Positions 31,871 through 47,200 are shown, counted from the stretch's first letter. The stretch is 64,000 nt of DNA from Luscinia megarhynchos (GCA_034336665.1 JAPFBE010000002.1:14424906-14488905), one strand, 5' to 3'. A program made the numbers and translations. Notes: a model not told the origin generated them from the sequence alone.

Positions 31871-34800
31871 GCTTTCCTTTTAAATAGCTCCGCTGTCATT
31901 CAAGGCTGAGGGACGTGCAAAACAAACTCTGAAAATATTTCAGATGCTTTAATTAAAAGTGGTGGAAGTGGAGAATTAGAGCTGCTTCTGTGTTAGGACG
32001 GCTTATTCAAACATGCAGCTTAACCAGTTAGACTGCAAGGTGGAAAATGCTAGAGATTGTGTATCTGAATTAAGCAATTTTAATTTGGTCTTTCATCTCT
32101 GTCATTACCGAGGGATATCCTGCAGGCTGGTTTAATGAACTCAATTTAGAGGTGTGTAGAGGCACATCTCTTTGCTTGACAGCAGCAAGATGGCATGCTA
32201 TGACTGGCAGACATATCTTCAGCTTGTGTAATTGTCTGCTCTTGTCATACGATGACAAATGGAGCGATGATCATATTAAACAACAAAAAAGTTCAAAGTA
32301 ACACGAAGGCTCTGAATAAACTCTTGGAATCAAAGAGATTCTCACATGACAGCATGTCAGCATGGGTATTTTTAGCCTGAATTAATGCAGCTATAGGAAA
32401 CTCCCCTCCCCCAGAGAAGTATTATGATGTGAAGTTAAATGTCAGTCAGAATTTTTAGGTTAAATTCTCAACTTCCTACAGGTGCGGGTGCTTGTCTCGT
32501 TAGCGCTCAGTCTGTGTTGCACACACAGGCAAGGAGAAAAGTGGCTCAGGTCAGGAGTTTAAAAAAATAAATAAAGTAGTAACTAGAGTTTGTCTGTAGA
32601 CTGACAAAGCTGAGGTTTTTTTTGAATGAGCGTCTTCCAAATCCAGATGCTATAAGGATGAGATCATGCAGAAAAAATTCATCAGGAACTGAGCATAGTT
32701 AGGACTTCTGGCAGTTATGCAGAGACTAAAATAAATTCCCTTCTTTCCCTAGCATTTATCCAGTTTTTCATCCCATCGTGGGTGAAAGCTAATGCACTTC
32801 TGTGCATTATGTTATGGGGTTTTAGGTTTTGCAGAAGAAACTGTCTTCCTGATAAAGTCTGAAGTCAAGTATAATTTTTTTCTTTTGTCGAGTAAGAGGA
32901 TTCTGCAGAAGGGAAGCACCATACTGGAAAACCAGGAAGGTGATTTAAAACAAAATTCAATATTAGAGCATTAGGAAACAGGACCTAGGGGGACGGAAGC
33001 TTCTCTCTGTGGCCCCTTCCCCCCCATCTCCCCATTAGAACTGGGACTGAATGTAGTTAACCACAGTGGAAAATGAGTGATACAGATTTTCAGTTTTATT
33101 CAATTCTTGGGTGCTTATAGTTTTTCACTTTGGTTGGTATCTCTGTCACAGTTTTAATTAAGATTTCCTTTTTCTTTTTTTCTTTTTTTTTTTCCTCCCC
33201 CTTAATCTTTTTTTTTTTTTTCTGATAGGGAAAAAACAATTTTGAAAAAACACATATGCTCCCACACATGGCCAGATTAAAACTTTCTCCTCTGAATGCT
33301 TTATTCATAAACATCATAGAAAATTGCTTTACTTCTGGATTGCCATTCTTGTGTGGTATTCCAGCCCTATAAGCACATTTTAAATGCTGTTTTCCAAAAA
33401 GGCTTTTTTAGCAGCTGCCCTGGAGATGGATTTTATTGCCAGGGTGGATGTGGGGAAGTGCAAAGTGCTCAGCCCAGAATTAGTACTCATGTCAGAATGG
33501 GTCTCAAATACATCCTTTTTCCTTATGTGTAAAAGCCTTTTTCACTTGTCACTTGAATCAGTAAAGTATCAGGAAAATGCTTTGTCTTTGTGATATCTGA
33601 AATATCCTTAAGTTTACTTTTGAATTTGGAAAATTTTTGCTGTGGTGGTCCTGTTGTGGTTTAATTGTAATGAGAATAGAGCTTTGCGCATGTAGGCCTC
33701 AATTCTCAATTTCATCAAGAAAGTAATCTTAGTCAAAAGAGTGCCTATGTAAAAATAGTCTTACAGAACTCAACAGTTAAACCTTGTGTGGAATATGTCA
33801 TTTAACGAAATCTCTGTGTGTCAAGAGTATTAACTGCATTGACAGAGCTAATTTTATTAGCTGTTTTATTCTTAACATCATGCAACTTCCACCTTCTGCA
33901 GAAACTACATGTAGCTACTGCTTTAGTACATGTATGAGTAAGGGCATATCTATATCAAGAAAATGTGCAACGTTAGAAAGCTCAGGTATGATTCTATTCC
34001 TAGTTTTGGATATGTTTCCTTTTCCATTTCATTAAATTGTGGCAGTATTTTCCCATACAGATGAGACAGGAAGGAGTAGTATTCTTTCTTGACTGGTACT
34101 CATTTAAGCATCGAATAAACATGAATCCTTAAGAGTTGCTGCAGGAAAACCAGTTGTATTTGCAGTCTGCAGAGCTGCAGAAAAATTATTTTACTGTTTC
34201 TGCACTGGTATGTTTAGATATAAGGAGCCATGGAGAGCTGTCAAACACGGACTCCGCATTGCTGCCAAAGCTTCCCTCGAGTATAAACATACCTTAAGAA
34301 GATGTACTGCATTAGCCCTCTTCTCCTTCTAGTAGAGATTAAAATTCAGGAGTAGAGTTGATGTAGCTTAAAGAAGGAGTAAAGCAAAATTGGGCCTATT
34401 TGCTTGTTTTATGGCTTGAAAAATAGGCAGTAGATTAATCAGAGGTGTGATTCAGCTGGACTGTTCATGCAAAGATGACAGGGAAGATGGAGATAGATTG
34501 TAGAGGGCTCTAAAGTGTGAAACAGCAGAGAAAAGGGAATTAGTTGAGAAATGCAAAGATAGAAGTGACCGAGCCAACACAGTAGTTACAAAAGTGATTT
34601 CTGTGAAATATTCTGATGGGATTCATCACTGCAAAGTAAAAGACTATTGCAGTAATGGGGAAAGAAAAGAGTGAGAGTCTTTCACAAAGCATTTTGGCAC
34701 TGAGGAAGATTTGTGTCTCTGTGACATTTTGCAGGAAGAATTGGCAAGATTTGTCTCTGATATGAGCACTAGTGCCTGCAGAGGGGTGTGAAACACTTGA

Positions 34801-37800
34801 TAGCCATATTGTATTTTGAGTGACGGTTAGTCAGGCAGCAAGTTGCAGCCTTTTACAAAACTATTCATGCAGTTGTGTGCAGAAAGGTGGGGGCTGGTTC
34901 TGGTATGAGTCTCTCCAACAGTAAGGGGAAGAGATTGTCAACTCTTGAAACATCTGTCTTCATTTTGACTACAAAAAGTAAATGTTTGGAAGTGATACAG
35001 GCAGCATTTTTAGGAACACTAGAAAATAGCATGCTTATTGTGGTAAACAGACTCACATCTCAGTGACCATTTCGATGTTGGGTTTAATCTGAGATTCCTT
35101 TATATGCAAACTGGTGGCTTACATGGGGTGGATGTGATTGTTGACTGGCTTGCCAGCATGCAGTCAAATGCTCGTTTAGCACCAGTCATCAGCAACTTCT
35201 GTAATTGCCATGGGTGAAGTAGGATGATTACTTAGCATCTTTAGGTTGAGTAGAATAAATCTGGGCTTAGCTGTGCTGGAAAGGATGTGTCTTCTCTGAT
35301 CAGCCTCTCCTTTTCCCTATTTCTGTAACTAAGAGAGTGTGTGAGTGGATCTCACTGATCCTGAAACCATCTATGTGGACCAAGGTGATGTCAGTATTTG
35401 GAGAATCCATTCTGTAGGCAGCTTTATTTAATCAGAATCTCAGTAGCTGGTATGAAGTGGCAGGATTAGTCCTTGCTGTAGCCTACAGTGGAGAGGTTGA
35501 GTGTCTGGAGGATGTAAGCAGTACAGCCCAAATGCCTCTGCTACCTACGTCAGTGTCATTTATAGAATTTTGAACTGTATGGTGAGGAAGAATAAAGTGA
35601 ATGTAAATGCATTATTGCTCCTATTATAACACTTCAGTAGGATAAAAAGAGAGAGAAAAACTTCAATAGCTCTGATGATAGCCTGCCAGAATAAATGTTG
35701 GCTCAGAAGCAACTGTGGTAATGTAGCTTTTTTTCTCAATCCATTTGAGTTAAATGAGAGTGGGGCCAAGCTGAGAAATTAGTTTCTAAGTAGTACTGGC
35801 TCTGCTGCTTCCAGGGTGCTCCAGATCGGCCATTTCCCTGTCCTTTCCATTCCTCCTGTGGTCTTGGCAGAGCTGAGTGGGTCAGGTCAGGGCTCATCAG
35901 CAGCAGCAGGGTTTATGCTGTGCATGACACTGAAGGGAATAAGTGGTATCTGAGCAGGTGTGATTTTGCATTTAAATGTAAAGCTTACTAGTAGCTTGGT
36001 AAAATAATTTTAATTTTAAAAATATATGGTGTGAAGAATGCAGATTGGCATGAGTGTCTGATACTTTGGTATCTCGCTCTGGCTTTCCTTCTGAGTTCAT
36101 GGGCATGAGTTCAGCTTACATCTGGTCTTACAGCTAAGACACTCGTCTGCTTTTAGGCCTACATGAATAGAGGAGTTGTTTATAGGCACCTTCTGAAATA
36201 CATGGGGAAAGCACCATTTTTAGAATTCTAAATTTGAAACGCATATAGATATGACTTAAAATCCTGGGATTGGAGTCTGTAATAAAGGCAAAGGGCTGAC
36301 TTTAGACTGTGGAAAGATATTCTCATTGCATGTGGCTGTGGTGATGGCTTTACCCGAACTGGGCTGGAGGTTTGCTGTTGCTTTTCAGTTCCTTTTAACG
36401 GGTGGCCAAAGTCTGGGCTAGTCTTAGAAAATGCTTAGTGCTGGTTTTCCTACGTCATAGGTATTAAGTAGGGGAGGGTGTAGTTGGATGGAGAAACTTT
36501 TCCTCAAGAGGCTGTCAGATATGAAGGTAAATATGAGGCTGGTTTTGGGTTCAGTATTGTGATTGTCGTAGCAAATACTCTGGTTGCCTTTATTTATTTG
36601 TATTTGGCAACCAAAAGATGCCTTGGAAATCAACCAGTAACAAATCCAAGCATCTGATAAGAAACAAACAAAAATTGTAGAAGGCCTTTTAGGGGAAGAC
36701 CCATAGATGTTGCATTGGGCTTGACCCGGTCCTGGTTAGAAATAAAATGCCAACAGAAATTCCAAAGATGCCTTTGATTTTGCATCCATGTTTGAAAATG
36801 ATGGCTGTGATTTCCTAATGTGTAAGCATAGGAAAGCTGCAAGAACCACAGGTGTTGTATTCCTGCTCCATTGCAGTTTTGATGCACCTTTCTGTCTTAA
36901 TCTCACTCAAACTTCAGTTAATTGGCAGGTGAGATCTTCATTGATAGAAACTGGCAATTGAATTTTAATGTATCTCTGCTGAGTACATTCCTTTTCATTG
37001 GATTCTTTGCATTTAGTTCCTTGTTACCAGCTGATATACCCAATTCTGCAACATAAATTTGGAGGGGAAGGAGAAGAGTAAGGATGAGGGGCGGCTGAGA
37101 GATGCATGTGCATTAATGAATGCCTCTCATATTGTGGGATGTTTAAGCTGAAAGATACTAAGTAAATGTAGAAAATTACATCATTTACCTTAGCATCATA
37201 GAATGTTGCTGTTTAGATTTAGTCATAGCAGAGAGGATTTGTTTGGGCTGCGCTGTTGTGGTATTGTTTAATTTATATATGCTCCTCCCTAATAAAATGT
37301 GTCAGTACCATTGTATGTTGGTTTGGTTTCCTGCCTCTCTCTTTCTCTTTACAGTGTTCTAGTTGGAGACAGGATTACAGTCTTGGGAACCTCTGTTTTG
37401 CACATGTCTGCGCACTGCTCACGAAGAAGCAATCACTGTAACTCATAAATATGTGCACTCATCCTCCAAAGACATATAAAACATATTTGAGCTATAAGGC
37501 TATACAAACACGGAGCAATGCTGATGACGACATGCAAACCACAAGGGGGAAGCTTGACTGGCTCGATCTTTTTAGAACCTGGAAATGTTTGCATAGCCTT
37601 GTTGCTCGGCTGTGTTTTTCCTTCACAGATAGATGGGTAGGTGGGTATCAAAGACTTGAGTGAAAGGCTTTCTTCAGCTGTGTGATGTTAAATCCTACCC
37701 TGTTGTCCAGATTTTTAGCCTAAAGTCTGGTTTTCTAGTTTCCTTCCCTTTGCTTCTTAGAGCTGCAAAAAACTCCCGGACGTAATGACCCGAGGACCAG

Positions 37801-40800
37801 AACTCAGAATGTGATTCTTGGTCTGTAGCAGTTCTCTTGCTGGACAGTGTGTCAGAGGAGCTGTGTAGCCTGGAAGAGATGCCTCTGTTTTATGTGGTGC
37901 AGGTCACATTCAGCTTTATAATCAGTGCCTTCCTGCACCAGAAGCAGTTTCAGGGAATGTTGGATCATGTGTGGAGTGAAGCTGGACATGATTATGGCCA
38001 GAAAATTATTGCTGTGCTGTAAGGCTGTAAGGAAGACACTGAATAAGTTGCTTAAAAAAAAATTAAAATGTATTTTTTTTCTTTTTACGTGATTTGCTTT
38101 TTCAGATTTGCTTTCTCAGGACAGAAGAGGAGACAAGTTGTTCCAGTGTCTTTTATATTTTTCTTTCTATTTTGCATGTTAAAACAGTTTAGTAATACTT
38201 CGAACTGCAAACAGTTTGGGGTTTTTTTCCCCATTTCTTTCTCTCTCCCCCTACTCTCTCCCATGATTCATTTCTTTCTTTCTCCCTTATCCTCTCTACC
38301 TTCTAAAAGTAGAAATTTTACTTTGAAAGTGTTACTTTCCTTAGCTGGTGATCCTGGTCTTCTGGTGGTAATGGAAAAATTGGTTTTTCATAGCCGTGGC
38401 TTCACACAAGTCCAGTACAGCAGGAAATACCACTTTAAAATTTTATAAAATTGAGATTTCGCATTTTGAGGCTGAGGGGTGTGGTGGGACTGAGGACTAG
38501 CCTGTTTTTTGGACAAAATATGGGTCGTTGAGGCAGAATGTGATTTGACCGTGTTGTTTGTACAACCTGTCAGAAATAACATATATGTAGGTGCTAGTAT
38601 GTTATCAATTAATGTATGATTAAATAGAGGATTTGAGAGCATATGTTCTATTATGTGTGATTTCCTGTGGTAAGGATGCCAAAATTCATGTTGCTTACAA
38701 CAGCCAGATGGAGTTAAGGTTGGTCCCTGACTGTGTCTAAGGTGTAAGCCTTTGTCTCAGAAAAATAACAACCATGGATATTTCCAAACAGCTACTGGTG
38801 CCTGGCTCTGCAATGGGTAGAAAGAGAGGGTTTAAAATGAATTACACCACGTGCATGAGGCATGACAGGTGTCATGGGTTGGTGAAAATTGTTTACTTTG
38901 GTTTTGTGACATGTAAAGGCAGGATGATTTTGTTTTCTGTGAGTTTGGAACAGCATTTGATCTGTTTGTCCTTTCTGAGTCTCGCAGGAAAGTGTGACTG
39001 CACCTTTAATTTCCCCTGAGTGACTGCCAGAAATTACTTGTGTAGCACACCAGCACTTGAGCTGCCCCTCTAACCCACTTCCTGCTCTGCCAGGCTATAG
39101 TGAGTGTTGTCTGTCTTGGCTTTCCAAAGGAGATGCAGTGGCAGCGATGCCTGAACCACAGTTAACTTCACCTCTTTTCTCAGTGACCACAAGGCTTCTT
39201 GGGTGATGGACTAGACCTAACTGGGCTGGGCTGTCAGCTGTGGTGTTTCTCTTAAAATGATATTTCATAGAGTATTTATGAAGTTGTTCTGTCCCACCTG
39301 TATTTATGAATGGAGATGAAGCATTGCTTACATGCTTCACTTGACAGATGTGTTGAACATCTTAAAATTGATTGCAGATTCCTTTGGAAGTGGTTTTGCT
39401 TTTGACCATGTGCATCATGAGCTGGTATAGGGTAAAGACAGCTCATTAATTTTTTCTGAGTTTGTTACATGACTTTTTATTTCTGTAAGTGTTGAAAGGG
39501 AGAGCAGAGACAAAATAGCACTAAAAATTGCCAGAAAATTTTGCATGGTGTCACATCCTGTAAATTCAGTCCTAGAGAGTTTCTAAGCAAATAATGGGTA
39601 GATTGAAGTGACTAAAACTCTGTGCTTTTGAACTGAGGCCTGTTGGTCTTAAAATACAAAGAATTAATTCCGCAGTCTCTAAAAAGAAGTACAACATTTG
39701 CTCTTCTTTCCAACTTGGCAGCTAAATGAAGGTGGTGCAGTCAAAAGGAAGTGGCTACAAATAGATGAAGCATATTGGTTGTGAGTCTGCCAAAGGTGGC
39801 CAGCTGTATTGCTATTTTCAGCTAATTCTATGTACTTAATCAGAGTTTTTGCTTAAATTAAAGACTAAAGGTATATTTAGTGATCATTAGGCCCTCCTCT
39901 GTAGAAGAGCTTGTTCCATGGTTTAATAATGGGGATGACAGAGAAACAGAAGGTAGCCAGCTAACCATTACTGTCTCTTTTTCTGTGCTAAAATATATAA
40001 AGCCTCTGTGATCCTTAGAGGTTTGATTTTGTATTTTGACATAAATGCCACTTTTGGTAGAGCCACATCATTCAGATTCTTGACTTTTTCACTTTGGTGG
40101 GGTGATTTCAGAAAGAGTGAGCCATAAAGAGCACTGTACAAAAGCTTCTGTGAAAACTGCTACCACATGAGCTAAATTGAGCTAAATACCCTGTAAGTAA
40201 ACCTTTCAGTCTGGGTTTTTCAGCTCCATCTGGCATGAAGGGTGCCTCAGGTCAAAAGGCTGCTGGTCATGCTCCTAGTTTCTCAAGTTTTTGGAAATAG
40301 ACTTTTGAAAAACTGTTATTGAGGGGAAAAATAAAATGGAGACCAAATATACAGGTTTCTCATCTATATATGCAATATTTTAGTTTCTCATAGACTTGGA
40401 GAAATGTAGAAGGCAAGCAAAAAAGCGGTGGATTTGGATTTATAAGGGCTACTGTGAAAGTGTGCATTTGTATATGAAAAATGTTAAGTTATTAAAAAAT
40501 TAATTAGAATTAGTCAGTAGGCATTCCTGCAGTAATTCCTGTCTGATTTGTTCTGTTTTGATTTTTTTTCTCTTGTTTCATGCCTTTATCTTTGTCTTGA
40601 ATTCCCTGAAGGGATACTTCTCCACTGTCCTGAGTCGGGAATGTACCTTGCAGGTTTTGAGCCCTAGAAACTTTTGGCCCTTGTCAGGCACAGCGGGGTG
40701 CCTTGAAATGCTCTGAAAAAGATTATGTCACAAGCTAGCAAATTGTTTGTAAGTGTGAGCAAGGCAGAAACCACAGCATGTTGGCATTAGTGGGGGTGGG

Positions 40801-43800
40801 TGGTGGCACCCTAACCTGGCAGAATGAGCTAGCACCTTTTTGGCAGTGCCACTGCATCATTCCTGGTGCTTTCCAGTGAATGAGCTGTCCTTAGCATTGG
40901 GGTCTGCTTTTGACTTCATTCCTGCAAGGGCACATGAAAAAAGAAAATTACCTCCCCCATGCAGCAGCACAATAAATATCCTGGAAGGTCTCAGTCCATA
41001 AACCCTGTTATAATACTGCAATTTACGATTATGTTATTTGTCAAGAAAACCATGAACAAATCTTTTGTAAAGGAATGCAAGGCACTAAATAGGGGAACTC
41101 AAAAGCACCGATTCATTCCAGAAGGGATTTTTTAGGAGGTTCGTGTTGATCGCCTTGCACCCGAAGTTGCAATGGGTGATCTGTGGTGTGCTGGAGGCGT
41201 GACCGAGAGCGTTTGCGCTCTGCTGATTTATTCTGCAGCGGTGCAGGGTTGGTTAGCGTGGCATTAGTGCTGCTACAAGCTGTTGTGGTGGGCTGCCTTC
41301 TTTGTAATCTCCAGATTGCTCCTTGGACTCAGTGGGGCTGGAGAGTTGGCCCATGTGTTGTGGGACAGGAGTGTGGGAATTGTTTGACCTGTGAGTGTTT
41401 GTGCATTGATGCCCAGTGAGGCTGGCATTTGCTGAACAAACACACATCTCTCATCCACATTTTCGATTATGGATAGCATCCCTTGAGGAAATGCATGCTT
41501 TTGACAGCGCTGCTAGGAGAACGAGAATGTTGTTGGGGTGGTATTGGGTAAACCTTTGCAGAACAGATGTGCTAAACTACTTAATATCAGTGAATAAAAT
41601 GCATGTATAGTTGTTTTAACTTATGATGTTATTATATCATACTCGAGTGTTAGACAGTTTGGCATTCTCTAATAGTTGATTAGCAAAGTCTTTTCCTCCC
41701 ATCAAAAATATTTTTCCAGTTGGATCACCGTCTGTTTATTTGTTTGCTTGTGTTTTGATCTTGAAAGACAAAAAACTGTTTGCACACAGCAAAATAACTT
41801 AATACGGTTTCTTGAAATGTGTGCTTAGAGGGTGGTGTATCTGTCTCCCTGAAGTATTTCCTGAGGTTAAAGCCTACGGTGACAAAACTACTTTTGACCT
41901 AGGCAAGGCAGAGTCTGTGGACAAACTCGTGAGGAGCCGAGGTGGCTCAGGGGTGAACATCCTTCTGCGAGGCAGCACTTGAAGCAAATGGCCGAATAGA
42001 GGATGGGTTTTCTTCCCTTGCTGCAGCAACTGGAACTGAAATTAATTTTAAACAGCTCCCTTGCCTTTCAAATCTGTGATGTGTCTGCCTTTACTTGGAA
42101 GATCTGAGAAAGCAGGCTTTTGAAAACAAAAAGCATTGTTCCCTGTAACGAACCGTCAATTGGTCCGTCATGGTTTTCAGTTGTATTCGTGATTACGCTT
42201 GTGAAAGAGATTAAAATACTTCTCTTTTATTATCAGCAAAGTGAATTCCCCTGCTGCCCGTTGCTAACAAAGCGTGCCTGGCCCGGCTCTGCTCTGCCTT
42301 GGGCTTCCCTTCTGTTCCCCACGTGCTTATTCCTGTTCGGACTGGTGTTTATGTGGCAAAATCTGCTCAAATTCAGTATCTTCGTGGTGGGTTTAAATTT
42401 GCAGATTTCTCACTTATTCTAGACTCGCTATAATTGTATGCTTCTGTATTTATGAATATTTTTGAGCATTCTTCACGTTAGTTAAAGTCACAGAGCATAT
42501 CAGTGAAACTATGTTTTGAAATGCAATTTACGGATTTGGATTTTTTGGCTTTTTTGTTTGTTGTTGCTGTTGTTAATGCATTTCTTCTATCTACTTTAAC
42601 AACACAACTCTGGTCAGGAATACTTATTGTTTCATATTTGGGTTTGTCCTTTGGTTGTCTGAGGAAACTCTTTCTTGGGTGTTGTGGGACAGTAGGTAAC
42701 TGGGTTTTATCAGATACTTATTTCTCATCTGCCACCTCTTTTTTATACATGCAAGGCAATTTGAAGGCAAAATATAGACCTGCTGTCACTTTTAAAATTA
42801 TTTTGATGTACTCACTGCTTGTGGTGTAAGTTTATTCCCAAACTGCAGAACTGATGTGCGTAAGCTTATTGCAAACAGGGACTGTGCATATTTTGCATCA
42901 CTGATTAATTTGTGATTGATCCAGGAATCCTGCATTTGAACAACCCATTTTGAAGAGGTGCTGGCTCAATTTCTTCTGCATACTCTCCTAATCAGGAGAC
43001 CCAGCATGATGCTCTTCTTAACAGTGTGCAGTCAGAAAAATTACACAGCATTTAAAATACAGATAGCTTGGTTTAATGCCTTCCTCTTTCAAATCAGGGA
43101 CACAATTTATGAGCTATATACAGGATGGAGGAGCCTGCCTGTCCCTGTGCCTACTGGGGCTCAGAGGGATGGTGTTGGGGATGCAAGGCTCTCCTAGCTC
43201 TTTGTGGAGGTGCTACCCCAGCATGATGTCAGCACCTGGGAGTCTGGCAGTGCCTCCTGTAATTAACAGCATAAAGGCCACATTCTCCGCTTGGGACAAT
43301 TTTAAGGAAAGGTTAATGTTGCCCAGGCCTGTAAACTTATTGCTAATGAACTGTTTGCAGTAACTCAGCAAGCAGTTAAAGTGTGTGGGTTCAGCAAACA
43401 AAGTGCAGTGGAAAGTGGAAAGTTTATGTAATTAGTGTTAATGTTTGGTACAAAACACCCCATCGACAGTATCAGCTGACTTATCTCATTATGAGCTATA
43501 GCTGTTTCATGAATCTAATAAAACATGAATTTTTAAGACAGGGTAGTGAGAGTAAGAGGAAGGCATGAAATTAGATTAGAGCCTATAAACATAAACTCTG
43601 GCTTCTCTGCCCCTGTCCAAAGCAGCATTTGGGCTTGTCTTTTACAGCAAGCATTGGCTTTATATTTAAGCAGTAAGGGCCAAGATACTGTCATCCTGGG
43701 AAAGTCCTTCTATCAGTCCCTTAAAGAGAAGAGTGTTTTTTCAATTTCCTTTACTTAGATCTGGAGTTTCTGACTCAACTGTAGTGAAAGGTTTAACTGA

Positions 43801-44239
43801 GCTATTACTTAGTGTTATGAAAAACTGAGAATCCTGTTCTGGAAGGATAAGCGTTGTTCCCATCTCCTCTGCTTCCGTAGCACGTTTCCGTGATATACAC
43901 TATGGCTGTGTGGTCACTGTCTCCCTTTTCTTCCTCTTGTGGTGGAAGGCAAAAGGTCATCTGTGGAAAGGAGAGGGGAAATGATAAGCGCTGGCTACTG
44001 CAGCAGGAAGAACCAAAGCTTGGTTTGCAGAAGGATGGGGAAAGTCCAGCAGTCCTGAATTGGGTTGCTTCTGGCTTTGGCAGGGTGAGAGATGGGCTGC
44101 AGCGTGAACCTGAGCTGCAGGATGTCATTCAAGCTGGTGGTGAAAGAGGCAACTTCACTGTGATGGCAGCCAGGCAGAACTGAGTTGTGGGGAGCACTTG
44201 TTAATTTCCTGACTCCAGTGAAATTTAAAATCCCTCTTG
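31871..44239 (+). other. Intron sequence, no gene recognised
   Basis: About 12.4 kb without recognisable exons, RNA genes or transposons apart from the pyrimidine tract near 33.2 kb. A good acceptor-like site (CTTTCTCTTTACAG, ending at about 37354) has no donor within a normal exon distance. Open frames such as 43890-44183 show no domain. Confidence 0.5.
33164..33228 (+). repeat. Long polypyrimidine tract ending in an acceptor-like CTGATAG
   Basis: About 58 of 65 bases are C or T, with runs of T up to 13, ending CTGATAG. It could act as a decoy or real 3' splice site, or form triplex DNA. No donor follows within the next 150 bases, so an exon is not called. Confidence 0.6.
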
Positions 44240-44268
44240 AAACAACACCTAAAAAAAAAGTGTTGTTT
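44240..44268 (+). repeat. Small perfect hairpin (9-bp stem, A-rich loop)
   Basis: AAACAACAC (44240-44248) pairs with GTGTTGTTT (44260-44268) around an 11-base loop CTAAAAAAAAA. The stem is short and AT-rich, so a functional role is unproven. Confidence 0.5.
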
Positions 44269-47200
44269 ATTTAGAATGTGAATAAAACTTCAGGAAGATT
44301 AAGCATATTCCTTGAAGAAATGGAGTAATTTCTGAAATCTGGAACATGAAATAAAGTTGATGTTAGGGCACAGGGTTGGTAAGCAGGAGGAAAGGCTGGG
44401 GCTGGTTTCGGCACTCGTCAGAGCCTTTAAAGAAGGCAAGAATGAACACGCTGTAGAGTTAAAGGATGTCTGAGGTTACCTGCTGTGAAAGAGCAGATTA
44501 GCATGCTGTGATATTTTGTTTGAGGTTTTGAGAAATTATCATATCCGGATAGCAAATCCTTGTATAGAAATACACTGCTGCTTCTTCTTGAGATAGTTTC
44601 CTTTATCCTGAGGCATTTTATCCTCCCCAAGATGGAGTTTACTAAAACTGTCTTAATTCAGAAAGTGAAGAAATCTATGGTATGATTTTTTTTTTTTTAA
44701 AGCAGTCCCATGGTCTGTAAATATGTGATGTTTTCACAACAAGAGGATTGACAGATGACAAGCTGGTTTTTCCTTTTGCTTTTTTTGCAACATTTCATAC
44801 ATGCTGAATAATTTTCCATAGGATGAATTGCTTTCATTCTGCTGAGTAATTCAAGTGGAAAAATGCCAGGTATCAGTAACCTACCTGGTATGCACAGTGT
44901 GTCAAAGTATCTTCAGTTATATTTAATATAAATATTGTGGGCCAGTCATAATCTCGGGGGTCCTGGCTGTCACTTCTGCTGTGCAAATACCAGCACCAAC
45001 TGGGGCATTTCTGTTATTATGTCAGCAGCAGCAGTGGCATGGTAGTGCTCTGTGGAGAGCATGTGGAGAACATGGCAGAGAAACTTTCATTTTCTCCTCT
45101 GGCATAATTGGCTAGGGGGGGATAAGAGAGTTTGTTTGCCACGTTTGGCTAGTAGTTGCTTGCTAACTTTTGTGCTCAGTGCTTTTCTCCTGTGGGTGTA
45201 GGTAATCTTGGGCGATGCTGACAGTCAAAAAATGCTCCTAGGGCAGGATACCCATAGTAACTTAAGGTGGAAATACAAACACAGGGCAGTTGTAGCTGGT
45301 CGAGCATCATCCCTGCAGTGTTTTGGAAAGGTAAGGGAAGGACTGTATGTGCACATCTATTTGTTTGCTTTTTAGCACTTGGGTTTTCTAAATGTGTTAT
45401 GATGAGAAAGTTAAATATGTTAAGTTTGGGGTTTTTAAAAAAATTTAATTCCGAAAGTTTATGTTACTGAGTGAAAGTGTTAAGTAAGTCACTATGTTTT
45501 GGAATATTTGGTAAGCATCATATGTACTGTAGAGCCTCCAGGGTTTTAGGAATAAGCTACTTTCCAGGACCTCTGATGACATCCAGATAATACATGATAT
45601 TGGCCAGAGGTAAAGCTGCTTCTTTTTTAATAAACTGTTGCAAATTTCCACTACTTGCCTTGGAGAAAACCTGTCTTTTGGGAAATGGAAATTTATTTGG
45701 GACTTATTCCAAGATAAGGTTATGTTCAAACCTTTTCTTGAGTCTGGAACAAAACACAGACAAGAAGAATATCATTTTAATGAGTACAAGATGCCTGCAA
45801 AGTGCTGCTCTGAGTTCATCAGTAAATGAACTATCCCTGACCCCAAAGCAGTATTTGGTGGTTTTGGCTCCGTTGAAGGTCTGTGTGGGACCAGCAGGTT
45901 TTCTGGTGGATGAATGTGCTGAAGTGGCTGAGGGCAGGAGCCAGGGAGAGTGCACAGGTGAGAGAGAGAGTTTGGCTGCAGTTGGGAAAGATGTGATTAT
46001 TTGATGTCTTTTGCTGCTATGAAGATGGGTGGTGTAGGTCAGATGAATCCATTGCTTTGTCCACAGAGATGCCTGGTGAGACCCCAGCCAGTGGAGAGGG
46101 AGAGGTGGGATGTGTGGCATGACTCTGAGGCTCGGTGGAAGGGGGGGAAGCAGAGAGAGGAGAAGGCTAAAGCAAGCAGAGAGAGGAGTCAACCTCCCCA
46201 TTTGGCAGCAGGGTGTTGTGACCTCGAGGACCTACATCTTAGGGCTTTTTCTAAGCCTGAAGTTTGTTTGCTTATCAGGTCCTTCAGTTTGAGGGACCAC
46301 TGGATCCACCACTGGATTTGGTGGACAGCCCATGGTTGTGTCCTTGTATGCCAGCTCTTCCTGAAATCCATGCTACATCCTGCAACCTGGGGGGCAGGAA
46401 GGGAAAGAATGCCATGGGAGCACTAGCCATTTCCAGTTGTTGGTAAGAAAAGATAAGCAGATTGAGGACAGGGGGAGAAAGTAAAGCAAATCTTTTGTTG
46501 TTGCCTGCTTGCATTAATGAGAGGGGTTGTGAGGTGCCTGTGTATGAGTTTAGATTTTGCTAAGCCAACTGATCTGTAAAAGCAGAAAGTAAATCCATTT
46601 TTCCCCCACTACTTTAGTAATTGGCAGAAGGCAGAAAGTCATTGTTGACTGAGAATAAACAGATTTCAGGCATTCCTAGACTGAGAAACCTGCTTAGCTT
46701 TCTAAAATCAGTCTCCCTGGTGCTCTGCTAAAAGCTTAATTGGCTGACATTTTGTATGTGAGAGATTTGCTCTGCTGGCCTAAATTGAGTTATTTTGTGT
46801 AAATGTTTTTGTGGGGTTTATAAAATATTCTCCTCAGAACATACGTGTGTGTAAACTCTGGACTGTTTCTTTTGAAAGAGTAATAACGAGTACTAGATGT
46901 TGTGGCTTTGGCATACAGGGAATAATTTAACATGGAGTTCAGTTTGCACTCCTAGTTAACCTTGTGAGGGATAAATATCTGCTTTTTTTCCCCTTGCAAA
47001 TCCAGCTGCTAAGATACAGTCTTCCTGTAATTATAAAAAACGATGGCTGTGCTGGTCATGCCAAATATTGGGGATGGATAGCCACTCTTTTTAAGCATTC
47101 CTTTCTTAACTGTTTAAGTGCTGCAGCTTTGTCATAACAGGTACAACACAAAAGCTTTGCAAGCACTTGAATCCTTTACAAGTTGCCAGGTCTCATTAGG

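Noticed and set aside
33164..33228. Acceptor-like site after a long pyrimidine tract
   Set aside because: No donor follows within 150 bases, so it is listed only as low-complexity sequence.
37335..37355. Strong acceptor-like polypyrimidine tract and CAG
   Set aside because: No GT donor of reasonable strength follows within a normal exon length, so no exon is called.
45704..46201. 165-codon - strand frame in the intron
   Set aside because: Overlaps several equally long + strand frames; no domain seen beyond a Leu/Pro-rich start.
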